DNA from: an uncultured Collinsella sp.
GTDB lineage: Bacteria > Actinomycetota > Coriobacteriia > Coriobacteriales > Coriobacteriaceae
Reading direction: 5' to 3'
DNA: 64,000 bases
Assembly: GCA_900542085.1 (NCBI GenBank)
Contig: UQMK01000006.1
Span: forward strand, 25,148 to 89,147
How positions within the stretch are numbered: the first letter of the stretch is position 1; every line of letters begins with the position of its first letter. The notes beneath the pieces were generated by a model. The model saw only the letters and a list, made by a program, of their open reading frames with translations. It did no database searches and was not told the DNA's origin. The translations under genes were made by a program, and so were the position numbers. Shown piece after piece: positions 63,166 through 64,000 of the stretch.

Positions 63166-63840
63166 ATGAAACGACCCCCTTACTACCTGCTCTGCGCGAT
63201 CGCGTGCACGTCTATGGTCAGCGCGACGATGCCCATGGCAGCCATTGCGGAAGCCATTCAGCCTCGAGCGACAACCGAGCAGCAGGCGCAAGCCGACGCC
63301 ACGAGCATCGACACAGGCAAGGCTGAAGACGGCACCAACACAAATACGACAGCAGATACCGAAGAGGACAGCACCACAACATCAACCGGCACCAACGCCG
63401 TCAATGCGGAAAGCGCTGACGCCACCGCCGCCGCAACCAACACGGCCACCACAGCCCCCACCCCATTCCTCCGCACCCAAAGCAACGGCACGCCCGAGGC
63501 GATCTCCGTTGCAGCAGAAACCGGCTATGCCCACTCCGCCACGGCAAGCCAAAACGGCGTCACCTTCACCGTATCGTGGAACGACGCCCCCGCGGGCACC
63601 GCGACGACCTTCCACGTAACCCAAACCAACGGCTCGTCCCAGGCCAAGGCGCGCATGGACGTGCCCACCTATTGGGACGGCGGCAGCCAGGAAAGCGTCT
63701 GCGACCCGTCGCGCCAGGCATGGGCCAGCTACTACAGCCTTCGGGCCCGCGCTCGCGATCGGGCCCAAAGAATCCACGTGGGACCACAATTCACTTGCAT
63801 GGAGCTAGCGAAGGTGCCTATCCCAAATCAGAAATGGTAA
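63166..63840 (+). CDS. Secreted protein with Thr/Ala-rich stalk, C-terminus probably replaced
   Basis: A 224-residue protein starting MKRPPYYLLCAIACTSMVSATM, a signal peptide. A Thr/Ala/Asp-rich low-complexity stalk (residues ~35-95) is followed by a beta-rich module (VTFTVSWNDAPAGTATTFHVTQ...MDVPTYWD) that looks like one unit of a repeated surface domain. After YYSL, near nucleotide 63740, the sequence turns Arg-rich (RARARDRAQRIHVG), unlike the rest; I suspect a truncation or a frame change there. The tail overlaps a minus-strand frame. GAGAGG upstream of the ATG is a weak ribosome-binding site. Confidence 0.7.
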   Translation: MKRPPYYLLCAIACTSMVSATMPMAAIAEAIQPRATTEQQAQADATSIDTGKAEDGTNTNTTADTEEDSTTTSTGTNAVNAESADATAAATNTATTAPTPFLRTQSNGTPEAISVAAETGYAHSATASQNGVTFTVSWNDAPAGTATTFHVTQTNGSSQAKARMDVPTYWDGGSQESVCDPSRQAWASYYSLRARARDRAQRIHVGPQFTCMELAKVPIPNQKW

Positions 63841-63927
63841 AACCAGCAGCAGTGCGATGCAGAGGGGCGCGGCCAGCAGGGTGGCCACGCCCGAGTTGAT
63901 GCGCTCGCGAATTTCTTGGGAGCTCAA
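63805..63927 (-). CDS. Small membrane-protein frame (possible truncated gene)
   Basis: Forty codons from a TTG at 63927, reading SSQEIRERINSGVATLLAAPLCIALLLVLPFLIWDRHLR; the central part is a membrane helix. It starts within the stop of the next upstream frame (TTGA). It overlaps the secreted protein's end on the other strand, so at least one of them is damaged. It may be the end of a membrane protein. Confidence 0.35.
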   Translation of the reverse strand: MSSQEIRERINSGVATLLAAPLCIALLLVLPFLIWDRHLR

Positions 63928-64000
63928 GAGATGAGCTCGTTCACGCGCTTTTGCACAGACGCATAGAGGCTTCCGAGCTTCTTTGAATAGCAGGGGCGCG
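63924..64000 (-). CDS. Unidentified protein, C-terminal end only (cut by window)
   Basis: From the right edge the frame reads PCYSKKLGSLYASVQKRVNELIS and stops at 63924-63926. Too short to identify. The start is outside the window. Confidence 0.4.
   Translation of the reverse strand, partial: RPCYSKKLGSLYASVQKRVNELIS

Overview
The window looks like a piece of a Collinsella-type genome (Coriobacteriia, high-GC Gram-positive gut actinobacteria). The evidence is the GC-rich codon use of the housekeeping genes, the order rimP-nusA-infB-rbfA-DHH-truB-ribF-dnaG-rpoD, an isoleucine T-box ahead of ileS, and sucrose PTS genes with a LacI regulator. Genus placement is an inference from gene content, not a database result.

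Layout. From 0 to 51.5 kb is a dense core, mostly on the minus strand. It reads, in minus-strand clusters: an rluD-like pseudouridine synthase (cut by the left edge), lspA and ileS with its T-box leader; a plus-strand iron-type alcohol dehydrogenase; DUF523, ftsH and plus-strand cobO; a MATE pump, a SpoU methyltransferase, folA and thyA; a plus-strand DUF134-NifX fusion with a Cys/His tail; ffh, ftsY, smc, rnc and acpP; plsX, rpmF and a DUF177 protein; a coiled-coil protein, coaD, rsmD, recG, a FakA-like kinase and an Asp23 protein; two identical tRNA-Asn genes; rpoD, dnaG, ribF, truB, nrnA-like DHH, rbfA, infB, nusA and rimP; leuS, guaB, a ModE-like wing-helix gene and a degenerate Cys/Met-type PLP protein; and the sucrose locus scrB, scrA and lacI. 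Several operons carry visible leader or inter-gene hairpins (ileS T-box, rimP-nusA attenuator, the plsX terminator, a giant leuS leader hairpin).

From about 51.6 to 62.4 kb the composition shifts to AT-rich and the genes become accessory. The tract holds decayed ORFs, a translationally coupled pair (double zinc-ribbon protein plus a helical protein with a hydrophobic C-terminus), a small membrane/zinc-ribbon protein, a 906-residue SF1 helicase with a large unrecognised N-terminus, a wrecked IS256-type transposase, an unknown 234-residue protein, a protein with a perfect HEPN RNxxxH motif, and a stand-alone RES-domain protein. This resembles a defence/toxin island. No integrase or attachment site is visible, and the function of the coupled pair is unknown.

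From 62.45 kb to the right edge GC-rich sequence returns as broken pieces: a 5'-truncated UDP-galactopyranose mutase, a secreted protein whose C-terminus appears replaced, and two partial minus-strand reading frames. This suggests a recombination-scarred surface-polysaccharide or secreted-protein region.
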